Below, one piece after another: positions 45,005 through 53,216 of a stretch of DNA of 64,000 bases. The number at the start of each line of letters is the position of its first letter. Positions within the stretch are counted from its first letter, which is position 1. This DNA comes from Gemmatimonas sp. (lineage in GTDB: Bacteria > Gemmatimonadota > Gemmatimonadetes > Gemmatimonadales > Gemmatimonadaceae). The stretch is from NCBI RefSeq assembly GCF_031426495.1, contig NZ_JANPLK010000001.1, forward strand, positions 116,538 to 180,537, given 5' to 3'. The notes under the pieces were generated by a model that did no database searches, was not told where the DNA came from, and was given only the letters and a program-made list of their open reading frames with translations. Made by a program: the position numbers and the translations under genes.

Positions 45005-46011
45005 TAGCTGAATGCTGGGAGTTCGGGCCCCAAAACGGCGCGCCAGTGATTGAGCGCCTCTCGATGATCGCCCCTCAGTTCCGCAGCCTGCGCCTGTTCG
45101 GCGCGGAGCAGGTCTGTGCTTGCTCGCCCAGCAACCGCGACTCGGCTTGGCCAGCTCATCGTGTTCAGGTCGCCCTGAATGCCCTTGGGATCGGAGACCG
45201 GTTGATGCACATCGGAGATTAACGCACGCAGGAGTCGCCGGATTTCGACATCGACATAGGGTGTCGCAGTGCTGCCGTAGAGGGCCGATACTTCATAGTG
45301 GCGTACAACAAGGCACTCTAAGGCATACGACGGCATCGTGGGCATGGTCGGCCGACGATTCCAGTACTTCATCACGCGCAGCGCATTCAGGACATGCCCG
45401 CCGTGCGTTTGGTTTATCGTCCGAATTCGGTCTCGGTCAATCCGCGGATCCGTTTTCATCCAGTGCCCGTCCTGATTGGGGATGATGTAGTAGGTGACTC
45501 CGTCCGTTTCGGGTGTCGTAAAGAAGGCGGGGACAATATCGAAACTCCACGGATACGACTTGAGATTGAGCACGGCGGCAGATCCATTCCGGTGAACGGT
45601 CGCGCGCTCGTATTGGGGAATCTCGGCGAGGCCGCGAACGAATGCGTTGATCACCTTGCGAGAATTCAGCAGCGCGGTGCCGTCGTGGCAAAGAGTACTG
45701 AGCACTGTGCCCGTTGGCGCGGTGACCCGCACCTCGGCGCCGCTCGCCTCGTACGTCCCGCCGAGCCCCATCATTCCGATGACGAGGTCGATGTCATCAA
45801 GCGGCTGGATCTTGGTCCGACGCTCGAACGAGCCATAGAAGATGTCCACGTCGGGATAGAGGGCGGGCACATCGTCTCGCCGGAGCGGCAGCTGCGCGAT
45901 TTGCGTTTGGAGCCACGCTCGGCTCCGACGAGCCTCCGCCGTTTCGTCACGGTCGAGATTGACGGTGTCTCGCAGGAACGTGTAAAATGCGTTGTTAACG
46001 CTGGAAGCCAT
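45004..46011 (-). CDS. CD-NTase (cGAS/DncV-like nucleotidyltransferase), CBASS synthase
   Basis: 335-residue SMODS-type nucleotidyltransferase. The polymerase-beta active site is clear: FYGSFERRTKI (Gly60-Ser61), DDIDLVI (Asp73, Asp75) and the third Asp in WSFDIVPAF (Asp158). Such enzymes make cyclic di- or trinucleotides when phage infects. ATG 46011 (MASSVNNAFY) is preferred; a start at 46047 adds 12 residues. It is followed with a one-base overlap by the 4-TM effector. No E1/E2-JAB or HORMA/TRIP13 genes are present, so this is a two-gene type I CBASS. The product nucleotide cannot be predicted. Confidence 0.85.
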   Translation of the reverse strand: MASSVNNAFYTFLRDTVNLDRDETAEARRSRAWLQTQIAQLPLRRDDVPALYPDVDIFYGSFERRTKIQPLDDIDLVIGMMGLGGTYEASGAEVRVTAPTGTVLSTLCHDGTALLNSRKVINAFVRGLAEIPQYERATVHRNGSAAVLNLKSYPWSFDIVPAFFTTPETDGVTYYIIPNQDGHWMKTDPRIDRDRIRTINQTHGGHVLNALRVMKYWNRRPTMPTMPSYALECLVVRHYEVSALYGSTATPYVDVEIRRLLRALISDVHQPVSDPKGIQGDLNTMSWPSRVAVAGRASTDLLRAEQAQAAELRGDHREALNHWRAVLGPELPAFS

Positions 46012-46654
46012 CGCGATTCGCCGTGAGGAATTAGGTGGAGCCCACACGCGTGACCCATCGCAGAGCGAGAGGGAAGGGCGCGCGAGCGTGTCCTTGGAGA
46101 TATACCGAGCGCCGGTGCCCGCCGATGACCAGTCGGCCGATTACGTAACATCCTGGGGTATCGCGCCGTCCGCGAAGGCCGGCCAGCGCGACGGGCACTC
46201 GGAGGACGGGACATAACGTGCCGGCCTGGCGGCGCCAGGCACTTGGCCAAGACGACAGTTGCGGTGGAATGGTCGAGGTGCCGCAATAAGTGGCGAGAAG
46301 CTCAAGCCTCCGCCGCAGGACCCCCGCATGGGCTGCCACGCAAGGGTTGCCGGCGAGAAATGCGGCTATTATCTCGGCGAAGATCAATGAATCACGCTGA
46401 GTCGCCTGGCATTGTTTTTGGCAAACGCGCGCGATCTCCGATGTCAAAGCTTGTCACACGGCGTGCAGCTATCAGTGGCACAACGCGATAGCACAGCGAA
46501 GCAGTTCGCGCGACGCGCAGTTACGCGCGAAGCAAATCCGCGTGTCGGCGTGCTTCCCATCTCACCTCGCGACTATCAGCCCGCACGAGAAGCGCTTCAG
46601 ATCGGAACGACTCGAAGGCAACTGACCACGGTCCCAAGAGCTCGCCGACGGGAT
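46012..46654. other. Upstream region of the CBASS operon
   Basis: About 640 bp between the HEPN gene and the CBASS operon, both minus strand. Overlapping frames are present but none shows family features. The CBASS promoter should lie here. Confidence 0.4.
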
Positions 46655-47884
46655 CTAGGCTCGCAACAAATCATCTCGCGGTGCGCCATCCGTCGCATCT
46701 AAGAGATCGAAATCGCTCCAGGTAGGGAAATGGCGCGCCGCGATAGCCTTTCGTGCCGCTGAGCGAACAATCTGCGCGGTCTCGCGAATGATCGCACCAT
46801 GAGCATCTCGGCGCATCTGTCGTTCAGTTAACTGTCCTCGATGCACTGCCTTGGAGCGCAACTCGTAGAAATGCTTCACGGTGTTGCGAAGCCGCTGACG
46901 CTCCGAAAGAAGTGCTCCACCGACGTATCGGGCTGCTCGTGTGCTGAGTCGGTACTGCAGTTCGCTGGTCTCGGTCTCGGAGAGGAATGTTGTCTCTAGG
47001 GCAATGCCAAGCTGAGCGCACGCCTCTGCCGGATCACCGCTGGCGCGGACGGCCGCCGCGAGATGACGGGACAGGGTGAGCATTGCGCGTCTGAAGTGAG
47101 AGGTGAGCTGTCCCAACTCCTCAACCACGACACGCGTTGCGGCTGTGTGCGCGTCGCTCCACGCGGCGCTCCCATGGGGGTCGCGCGCGCGAAAGGGTGA
47201 CCAGCCAAGCGGACACGGAAGGTTCTGGTCCTGCTGCTGATAGAGGGCCACTGGCACAACCGCAATGTCCGTGGCGAATGACATGGCCGCGAGCGCGTCG
47301 AAGAGTACCGGCGCGGCATCCACGTCAGGGCCACCGTCATTCGCGAAGTATGCCGGTGTGCCAAACGGTACGTTGCGCTGCCGCCAGTGAAGGATTAGCG
47401 CGGCGTGTCCGTTCACCGCGTTGGCACGGGCATAGCGGTGCCACGTGAACGCCTCCTTGGCGCCCGTAAGGGGCACATCATCCCACGGAACGAGGGAGAT
47501 ACCTCGGCCTAAGTCGTGCGCTCCAGTCAGCGTCAGATGACGCAGCACCACGACAGCGTGGTAGCCCAAGTGTGACGCGGAGCGAAGCTCCTCGTACTCG
47601 CGCAACGCGGGTTCGACGCCCCGCACGCGAGCGCGCCACAACAACCAAACTGCGTACTCGAATGCGAGCCGCCGTACTGGGTCTCGTGCACCGTCGTCCG
47701 CAACGTAGAGGTGCTGCAGAAGTGGATCGTGGAAGACGATGTGATGCAGCATGGCCGTCGCGCCGTCTGGGTCACGCTTAGCTACCGCAAACCACTGCGT
47801 AACGTCCTGCGAGAACGTTACGGTTTCAGGTACACACGCCACGGCTCTCGCGAGCATTAGCGGCAGGTACGAAGTGAGATCCAT
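46655..47884 (-). CDS. HEPN-domain protein (Apea-like)
   Basis: 409-residue protein. The N-terminal ~250 residues have no recognised domain. The C-terminal part is helical and carries RNTVKHFYELRSKAVHRGQL with the HEPN RNase signature Rx4H (Arg343-SKAV-His348), and its layout (ALETTFLSETETSELQYRLS upstream) fits the Apea-like HEPN family. HEPN proteins are often RNA-cutting toxins in abortive infection. ATG 47884 (MDLTSYLPLML) is chosen; the frame is open to 48091 but the extra residues look random. It sits alone between recombinases and CBASS. RNase activity is inferred. Confidence 0.65.
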   Translation of the reverse strand: MDLTSYLPLMLARAVACVPETVTFSQDVTQWFAVAKRDPDGATAMLHHIVFHDPLLQHLYVADDGARDPVRRLAFEYAVWLLWRARVRGVEPALREYEELRSASHLGYHAVVVLRHLTLTGAHDLGRGISLVPWDDVPLTGAKEAFTWHRYARANAVNGHAALILHWRQRNVPFGTPAYFANDGGPDVDAAPVLFDALAAMSFATDIAVVPVALYQQQDQNLPCPLGWSPFRARDPHGSAAWSDAHTAATRVVVEELGQLTSHFRRAMLTLSRHLAAAVRASGDPAEACAQLGIALETTFLSETETSELQYRLSTRAARYVGGALLSERQRLRNTVKHFYELRSKAVHRGQLTERQMRRDAHGAIIRETAQIVRSAARKAIAARHFPTWSDFDLLDATDGAPRDDLLRA

Positions 47885-48337
47885 GAAATCGATTCGGGTC
47901 GAGGTTGTATCGTGGCCAGCGCCCACCGTTGCTGATTGCTCGCTCGACCACGCCGCAAGCGCGCGAAACCCGCAGGTGAAGAAAAGGGATCCTCGCCGGC
48001 ATCTAGTCGCTAAATCACGATTTGCGGTCCTAGGCACGAACATGCCCCAGGCTTTTACGGCCATCATTGCCGCCTGCGTAATCCCGTTCATCGTGGCGAC
48101 CTAACGCCACGGTGCGGCGCCATCAGCTGGACGTCGTGTGATCTTCGCTGTTGTGCCAATACCTGTCGCTAACGCATTGCGTCCTCCGAAGAGCCCCAAC
48201 GGCCGACCGCACGAAGCTGCCGGTCGATCCGACGTCAGATATCTGCGCTTCGGACTTCAAGAACCCGGAGCGCGCCGGTCAGCGTGACCGATTCGGGACG
48301 ACATCGCGTGCCACATGCCTTACGAGAACCCGCAGTC
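47885..48337. other. Spacer between HEPN gene and recombinase
   Basis: About 450 bp with no convincing gene on either strand. Confidence 0.4.
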
Positions 48338-50251
48338 CTAATCTCCACACGCCTCGGCGCCTAGCGTACTTGAGCGAGTCGTGAAAAGTACCTGCCGCGA
48401 TGCGAAGTCGACGTGTACCGCCTCAATGAGCCCTTCGTGTACGCGCCGCTGTACGAGCGTGGGAGCTTGGCCGTACAGCGTGTACAGCGTGGCCGAATAC
48501 GCTTCTTGGTGTGCAAGCCCGCGCTCTATCGCGGCGAGTCGTGCATCCTCTTGGGCGAGCGTAGCGCCGACTGCCTCAAGGGCTTCGAGCTTCGAGACGA
48601 TGCGATCCTTGCGACTACGGAGCGACCGCTCCCAGTGCGATTGCGTGCACTGTCCGAGTTCTTCCGAAAGTCGTCCTAGTTCGCGCTCGAGCTCCCGAAT
48701 TTCGCTGGCGCACGCGTGCCGTTCCTCGGCACGCCTGCGCTGGCGCGGATCGTCGAGATAGCGCGTCACTTCCGATGCGACCAGCTGCTGCAGCCGATCA
48801 GAGGCGAGGGCATCGTGCACGATGTTCACGAGCGCACTGTCGACCGGCGCTGCGGCGATGTACCGATTCTCGTGCGGACATTGCGATCCTTCACCGCGGG
48901 TCATGCTGTGTCGATAGTAGGTGCGCACCTGACCGACGCGATTGGGCGCCGAGCCAAATCCGTGTAGACCGCGACGGCAGGAGGCACACACCAGCACGCC
49001 GGACAGGGGGTAGTTACGCTTCGTCCTGCTGCGAGCCTCATGCTGATACAGGTTCGCCTCCAATCGCTCCTGGACAGCCTCGAAATCCCCACGACTCAGC
49101 GGGGGATCCGAAAGAAAATCGAGGTAGAGGATTTTGCCGAACGCGTCATTTTGAGCCTGTGGGGCCAAAACCGCCTCTTGACCCCGGAACCGCTGGCTCG
49201 TTCGGCCATACAATAGGTCCCCGCGGTAAATTGGATTTCGCGCAATCTTGCGAACGAGTTCTTTGTGCCATGGTCCGTCGACGCGCGCGGTATTGTAGCG
49301 TGCCCCGGGAGGAGGAACGCACTTTCGGGTTAATTCTGCGGCGATCCACCCTAGTGAGCGACCCCCAAGGATCCATCCGAAAATATCTCGGACCACCTGA
49401 ACCGATCCATCGGTCGCCCAACGCAAGATGATGGCGCACCCCTCTCGCACATAACTCACGCCCGGATCGAGCTTGAGAATGGGTTCGCGCGTGTGTGCCC
49501 AAGCCACCCACCGATCCGTCGCGTAGTATGGCGCCTTGAGCGAATAGAAACCCTGCTTGATATGGGCACGCGTGCCGCGATTGGTACGCTTAACGATCTC
49601 AATTCGCTCGTTGCGCGACTGAATACTCTTGAGAGTACTGTGCAGAAAGCGAAGGGTGACCTCATCAGAGGTGTCGTTGTCCCAATCGACCCACTGAGGG
49701 TCGCAGCTCTCCACAATCGGTACGCCACGATCCGCAAAGTAGACCGCATAGTAGTCGTGCCGTCGTGGATCATTCCAACGGCCGATGCGTGACCGCTCCC
49801 TGATGAATAGTGCGCTGGCCGGCTTCGATTCGCTCGCGATGCGGTCGAGCATCCGATTAAATGCGTCTCGGCTCTTGAGCCTACCGGACGTTTCGTCGTC
49901 AGAATAGCGGAATTCTGGGGTGTCCGGGATCGCGAATCCAAGCCCTGCCGCGACTCTAGCGTTTTCTTCGTGCTGCCGCCGAATTCCGTCGGGGAATTCT
50001 TCAGATTGTCGCGCATAGCTGAAGGCGAGGCGAACTCCAGTGGGCGCGAACGCCGTCTGACCGCTAACGAAATTGGCCGTACGGGTTGCCCGTGCGCGAC
50101 CGTCAGAGCGAGGGGTGATGAGAGCGGGCGCCGTCACGCTTCTCAGCGAACGCGACGACGCGAGCGCCTGCTGGACAGACGTATTGGAATGGACATCCTC
50201 CGTGGCGATCACGCCGACCGTTGCTAGTGATGCAAGGGGCGCTTTACGCAT
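48338..50251 (-). CDS. Large serine recombinase, second of a tandem pair
   Basis: 637-residue recombinase. Catalytic Ser83 lies in FSYARQSEEF, followed by RERSRIGRWN. The recombinase domain has WHKELVRKIARNPIYRGDLLYG, then a zinc ribbon (CASCRRGL) and a coiled coil (~520-600). The first ~70 residues are an unusual polar extension. It overlaps the preceding 66-codon gene by 8 bases (ATGCGTAA) with no ribosome-binding site of its own, so it depends on translational coupling. It shares motif order and many segments with the recombinase at 50569-52305 (for example SLGWIA and LLYGRTS.R), so the pair arose by duplication. Confidence 0.88.
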   Translation of the reverse strand: MRKAPLASLATVGVIATEDVHSNTSVQQALASSRSLRSVTAPALITPRSDGRARATRTANFVSGQTAFAPTGVRLAFSYARQSEEFPDGIRRQHEENARVAAGLGFAIPDTPEFRYSDDETSGRLKSRDAFNRMLDRIASESKPASALFIRERSRIGRWNDPRRHDYYAVYFADRGVPIVESCDPQWVDWDNDTSDEVTLRFLHSTLKSIQSRNERIEIVKRTNRGTRAHIKQGFYSLKAPYYATDRWVAWAHTREPILKLDPGVSYVREGCAIILRWATDGSVQVVRDIFGWILGGRSLGWIAAELTRKCVPPPGARYNTARVDGPWHKELVRKIARNPIYRGDLLYGRTSQRFRGQEAVLAPQAQNDAFGKILYLDFLSDPPLSRGDFEAVQERLEANLYQHEARSRTKRNYPLSGVLVCASCRRGLHGFGSAPNRVGQVRTYYRHSMTRGEGSQCPHENRYIAAAPVDSALVNIVHDALASDRLQQLVASEVTRYLDDPRQRRRAEERHACASEIRELERELGRLSEELGQCTQSHWERSLRSRKDRIVSKLEALEAVGATLAQEDARLAAIERGLAHQEAYSATLYTLYGQAPTLVQRRVHEGLIEAVHVDFASRQVLFTTRSSTLGAEACGD

Positions 50252-50444
50252 GGGTCGAGACCATTGAACTGATGCTGTCCGAACGACGCGCGCGCGGCTT
50301 CGCTTCGCGTAGAACTGGCGTCAGTAGTTGGCTCGCGGAGCGAGCGTGCTCAAGTGCCAGAGGCAGCAGCGCATGAACGATGCGCGCATCGTGCTGGAGA
50401 TCCGTGATCCGATGGACGACAACCGTAAACGACTTCGCGTGCAT
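50244..50444 (-). CDS. 66-residue protein between two serine recombinases
   Basis: Small basic protein MHAKSFTVVVHRITDLQHDA..., predicted mainly helical. The start is one of the best supported in the window: TTGGAGG then 6 nt to ATG 50444. Its stop overlaps the start of the downstream recombinase. No family recognised. The position inside a recombinase pair suggests an accessory or directionality factor, which is inference. Confidence 0.7.
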   Translation of the reverse strand: MHAKSFTVVVHRITDLQHDARIVHALLPLALEHARSASQLLTPVLREAKPRARRSDSISSMVSTHA

Positions 50445-50568
50445 GCAGTGCCTCCAAGAAGTGAGTCTGTTGGTCCTCTCACTGGTGGAGACGGTATCGC
50501 GGCACCGGCGACTATTCTGCAAATTCGCACGGGCTGTCGCGAGGATATGGAAGCCTACTCGGCGACTG

Positions 50569-52305
50569 CTAAGGCCGGTTCGCGATGATGCCTTGAGCCC
50601 TCGGCGTGGCACGGACTCGATAGACCACCTCCATGCGATCAAGGTCCAGAAGCACCTTTGGGATCATGTATCGAAGCAACGATGTCATGGACTCAGACGT
50701 CGCGTCGCCCGTTGTAGTTCGGAATGTGTTGAGTGTGCTGGCGACTTGTGGGAGCGCGTGCAATAGCTGCGCGATCTGGTCCGGTGCCCTCGCCAACTCC
50801 GCAGCCCGTGAGTGCGATGCCTCGAGCTGGCGCGCGAACTCGTCGCGCTGGCTCTCTAAATCGCGAATGGCAGCGACGCTCTCGGTGCGCAGAATCGCTG
50901 CGTTGGCATTACGGAGTTTCGCCGCGAAGCTCGCCGCTCGCTTTTGCGCTTGCCTTAAGGCAGATTCGCTCTGCGAACCGTCCCCACGGGAGTTGGCACT
51001 ACCGACCGCATCGCGCAGAAGGCTGGCAAAGGTTCCGGAGCTCAACAACGCTCGCAGCAGATCATTGGCATTCGACTCAAGCTCCGATGCGTTAACATAT
51101 CGTCCCTGCCATACGCAATGCGCGCGACGACGCGGTGACGACGCGTCGTGACGGTAATAGCGTCGTCGTACACCGTGAGCGTCCACAGCAGATTGAAAGC
51201 CTTGGTAGTTGCACTGACAGGCCGCGCAGCAGATCGCTCCCCCCAGCGGATAGCTGCGTTTCGCGTTGAACCGTGCTTGCCGGTCAGCAGTGTTTTGATC
51301 GAGATGGGTTTGAACAAGTTCCCATTCGCTTCGGCCGATTGGAGGGTCCTCCATGAAGCCCGCGTACAGAATCATGCCGAACTCCGTGGTCTTCGCTTCT
51401 GTCGCTGCAACCGGAGTTTGACCTTGATAACGCCGGCTAGTACGGCCGTAGAGTAGATCTCCGTAGTAGATCGGGTTGCGCGCCACGCTGCGAACTACCT
51501 CCTTGTGCCACGGCTGGCCGGGCGTGGACAACCCGTAGCGTGCGCCCGGGACCGGCGTACCGCGCGTGGTAAGGTGACGGGCAATCCAACCCAAAGAGCG
51601 GCCGGTGCCAAGCCACGTGAATATCTCACGTACGACCTCTAACGACCCGTCGGTGGCCCATCGAAGCGCCACGCGTGCGCCCGCGCGCGACTCGGCCTGT
51701 CCGGGAGTAAGGCGCTTAATTGGTCGCCGCGTTTGCTCGTCAACAAGCCATCGCTCGGTACCGAAGAACGGGCGCTTCAGCGTATAGAACCCTAGTTTGA
51801 TTCGTGCACGAGTACCCTGATTCGTCTTGGAGATAATATTGATGCGTTCGCGGCGAGCATGCAGGCTTGCCATGCAATCATTCAGCATTCGCCACTCGAT
51901 ATTGTTTGACAGGTCGGACTCCCAATCAGTCTGGTCAATGTTGGTGCTCTCAATGATTGGAACTCCATGGTCTGCACACAATACCGAGTAGTAAGCGTGG
52001 CGCTTTGGGTTATTCCATCGGCCCAGCCGGTCGCGCTCGCGAACGAAGAGAGCGCACGCCATAGTGCGTCGATTAGTGATCATATCGATCATCGGGTCGA
52101 AACCTGGACGCCGCGTGGTCGTGCCCGAAACCTTGTTATCTCTGAATCGATACTCGGGCGACTTCGGTATCGTGTATCCGAGCTTCTCCGCGATCTGCGC
52201 ATTCACTTCGTGCTGTCGGTCAATGCCTTCCTCAAAATCGATGCTTTGGCGGGCATAGCTTATCGCCAACTTCAGCGGACTTACTACTGCGGAGCTAAAC
52301 GTCAT
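50569..52305 (-). CDS. Large serine recombinase, first of a tandem pair
   Basis: 578-residue recombinase from ATG 52305 (MTFSSAVVSPLKLAISYARQ), supported by GGAG 6 nt upstream; a longer frame to 52407 exists. Catalytic Ser21 is in SYARQS, with RERDRLGRWN, a recombinase domain (WHKEVVRSVARNPIYYGDLL), zinc-binding Cys (CCAACQCNYQ, AHCVWQG) and a C-terminal coiled coil. It is paralogous to the next recombinase and 124 bp upstream of the 66-codon gene. Such doublets or triplets mark integrative elements that need more than one recombinase. Confidence 0.88.
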   Translation of the reverse strand: MTFSSAVVSPLKLAISYARQSIDFEEGIDRQHEVNAQIAEKLGYTIPKSPEYRFRDNKVSGTTTRRPGFDPMIDMITNRRTMACALFVRERDRLGRWNNPKRHAYYSVLCADHGVPIIESTNIDQTDWESDLSNNIEWRMLNDCMASLHARRERINIISKTNQGTRARIKLGFYTLKRPFFGTERWLVDEQTRRPIKRLTPGQAESRAGARVALRWATDGSLEVVREIFTWLGTGRSLGWIARHLTTRGTPVPGARYGLSTPGQPWHKEVVRSVARNPIYYGDLLYGRTSRRYQGQTPVAATEAKTTEFGMILYAGFMEDPPIGRSEWELVQTHLDQNTADRQARFNAKRSYPLGGAICCAACQCNYQGFQSAVDAHGVRRRYYRHDASSPRRRAHCVWQGRYVNASELESNANDLLRALLSSGTFASLLRDAVGSANSRGDGSQSESALRQAQKRAASFAAKLRNANAAILRTESVAAIRDLESQRDEFARQLEASHSRAAELARAPDQIAQLLHALPQVASTLNTFRTTTGDATSESMTSLLRYMIPKVLLDLDRMEVVYRVRATPRAQGIIANRP

Positions 52306-52783
52306 CGCTGACTCCGCGAGAGAAGCTGCGGCCGCAGTCTGTGGAAGACCACGGGCATGCGTGGCGGTGACTGAGCGTGACCGGCGTGTTGACGACGTTA
52401 GGGGCATGGTGGAGGTGGGAGAGGTTGGCGCGGTGTATCTGTAGAACCTGTCTCTTTACTGCGCCGCCGCGAGCGCGTAGCGAAGCGCACAGCGGTGTGT
52501 GCGTCTCAACGGTGCGCGCGAGGAGCCCATGGCGCGCCGCGACCGAAGCGTCAGACGGCAGGGAGCTCCGAGTCTCACGACCAAAGAAGATCATCGGGGC
52601 ATGGGCTTTGGACCGCGTTTACGAGGTGACGACAGCGGCGCAACGAAGCACAGCCACGCCACGCCGGCCTCGTCAATTTCGAGCCCGCGCATTTTCATTC
52701 CCGGAGGTAGGGCAGAGCACTCGTGAGAAGCCGAGCGTGCAGGCTCACGTGTCTTAGGGCTCAATAGCCTCGTGGGGGCTGAA
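52306..52783. other. Upstream region of the recombinase pair
   Basis: About 480 bp without a gene. Around 52596-52650 the minus strand reads SSPRKRGPKPMPR, the typical translation of a widespread palindromic intergenic repeat; I treat it as a repeat remnant and not a protein. Confidence 0.4.
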
Positions 52784-52869
52784 TTAGTAGAGCAGCGTCC
52801 TGCTTTGATTTTTGCCGATTTTGAGTCGCTACAGAGGGAAATATTGGTAGAGCGACGTCCTGCTTTGAT
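52784..52869 (+). repeat. Two copies of a 26-bp tRNA-like sequence, 60 bp apart
   Basis: ttagtagagcagcgtcctgc (52784 on) and ttggtagagcgacgtcctgc (52844 on), each followed by tttgat. The unit resembles the 3' half of a tRNA D-arm and the start of an anticodon arm (TGGTAGAGC...). No complete tRNA can be folded around either copy. Confidence 0.5.
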
Positions 52870-53070
52870 CCCAACCGCTGTCGTCGCTCTACGAAAAGGC
52901 GTTGGCTCGACCGTCCTCGGAGTAGTCCTCGTGGTCGGCGGGCGATCAGCTGCTTCCAACGCGAGACGAGGTGCGACGCGCGTTGACGCTCGAGGTTTCG
53001 GCGAAGGGGGCATGGGAGTGCGATGAGGTCTCCGCCTAGCGTAGCGGCGCTGTGGGGCTGCGCGCTTACC
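52870..53070 (+). repeat. Left copy of a diverged direct repeat (partner 60998-61250)
   Basis: Two conserved blocks. The first (~52870-52960) includes gttggctcgaccgtcctcgg and cctcgtggtcggcgggcgat. The second (~53006-53065) includes ggggcatgggagtgcgatga and ctccgcctagcgta. Both occur in the same order and orientation at 60998-61250. No protein-like frame explains the conservation well. Confidence 0.65.
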
Positions 53071-53216
53071 CCGCGCCCTTACGATTGCCGTGTGAGTTGG
53101 CGGAATGGAAGGCGCGACCAAGACCCGTCCTGCCCAGACACACTGCGAGGCGGGCCCAGCAGACGGTGATCTCCGACCTTCAGCGGTTCCTCGCAAACTC
53201 GTTCGAGCGTGGCCTA

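Noticed and set aside
44168..47884. Type II or III CBASS including the HEPN gene as effector
   Set aside because: No E1/E2/JAB, HORMA or TRIP13 genes are present and the HEPN gene is ~640 bp away. The coupled 4-TM gene is the better effector.
52784..52970. Functional tRNA gene
   Set aside because: Only part of a D-arm and anticodon arm resembles a tRNA; no acceptor or T-arm can be paired.
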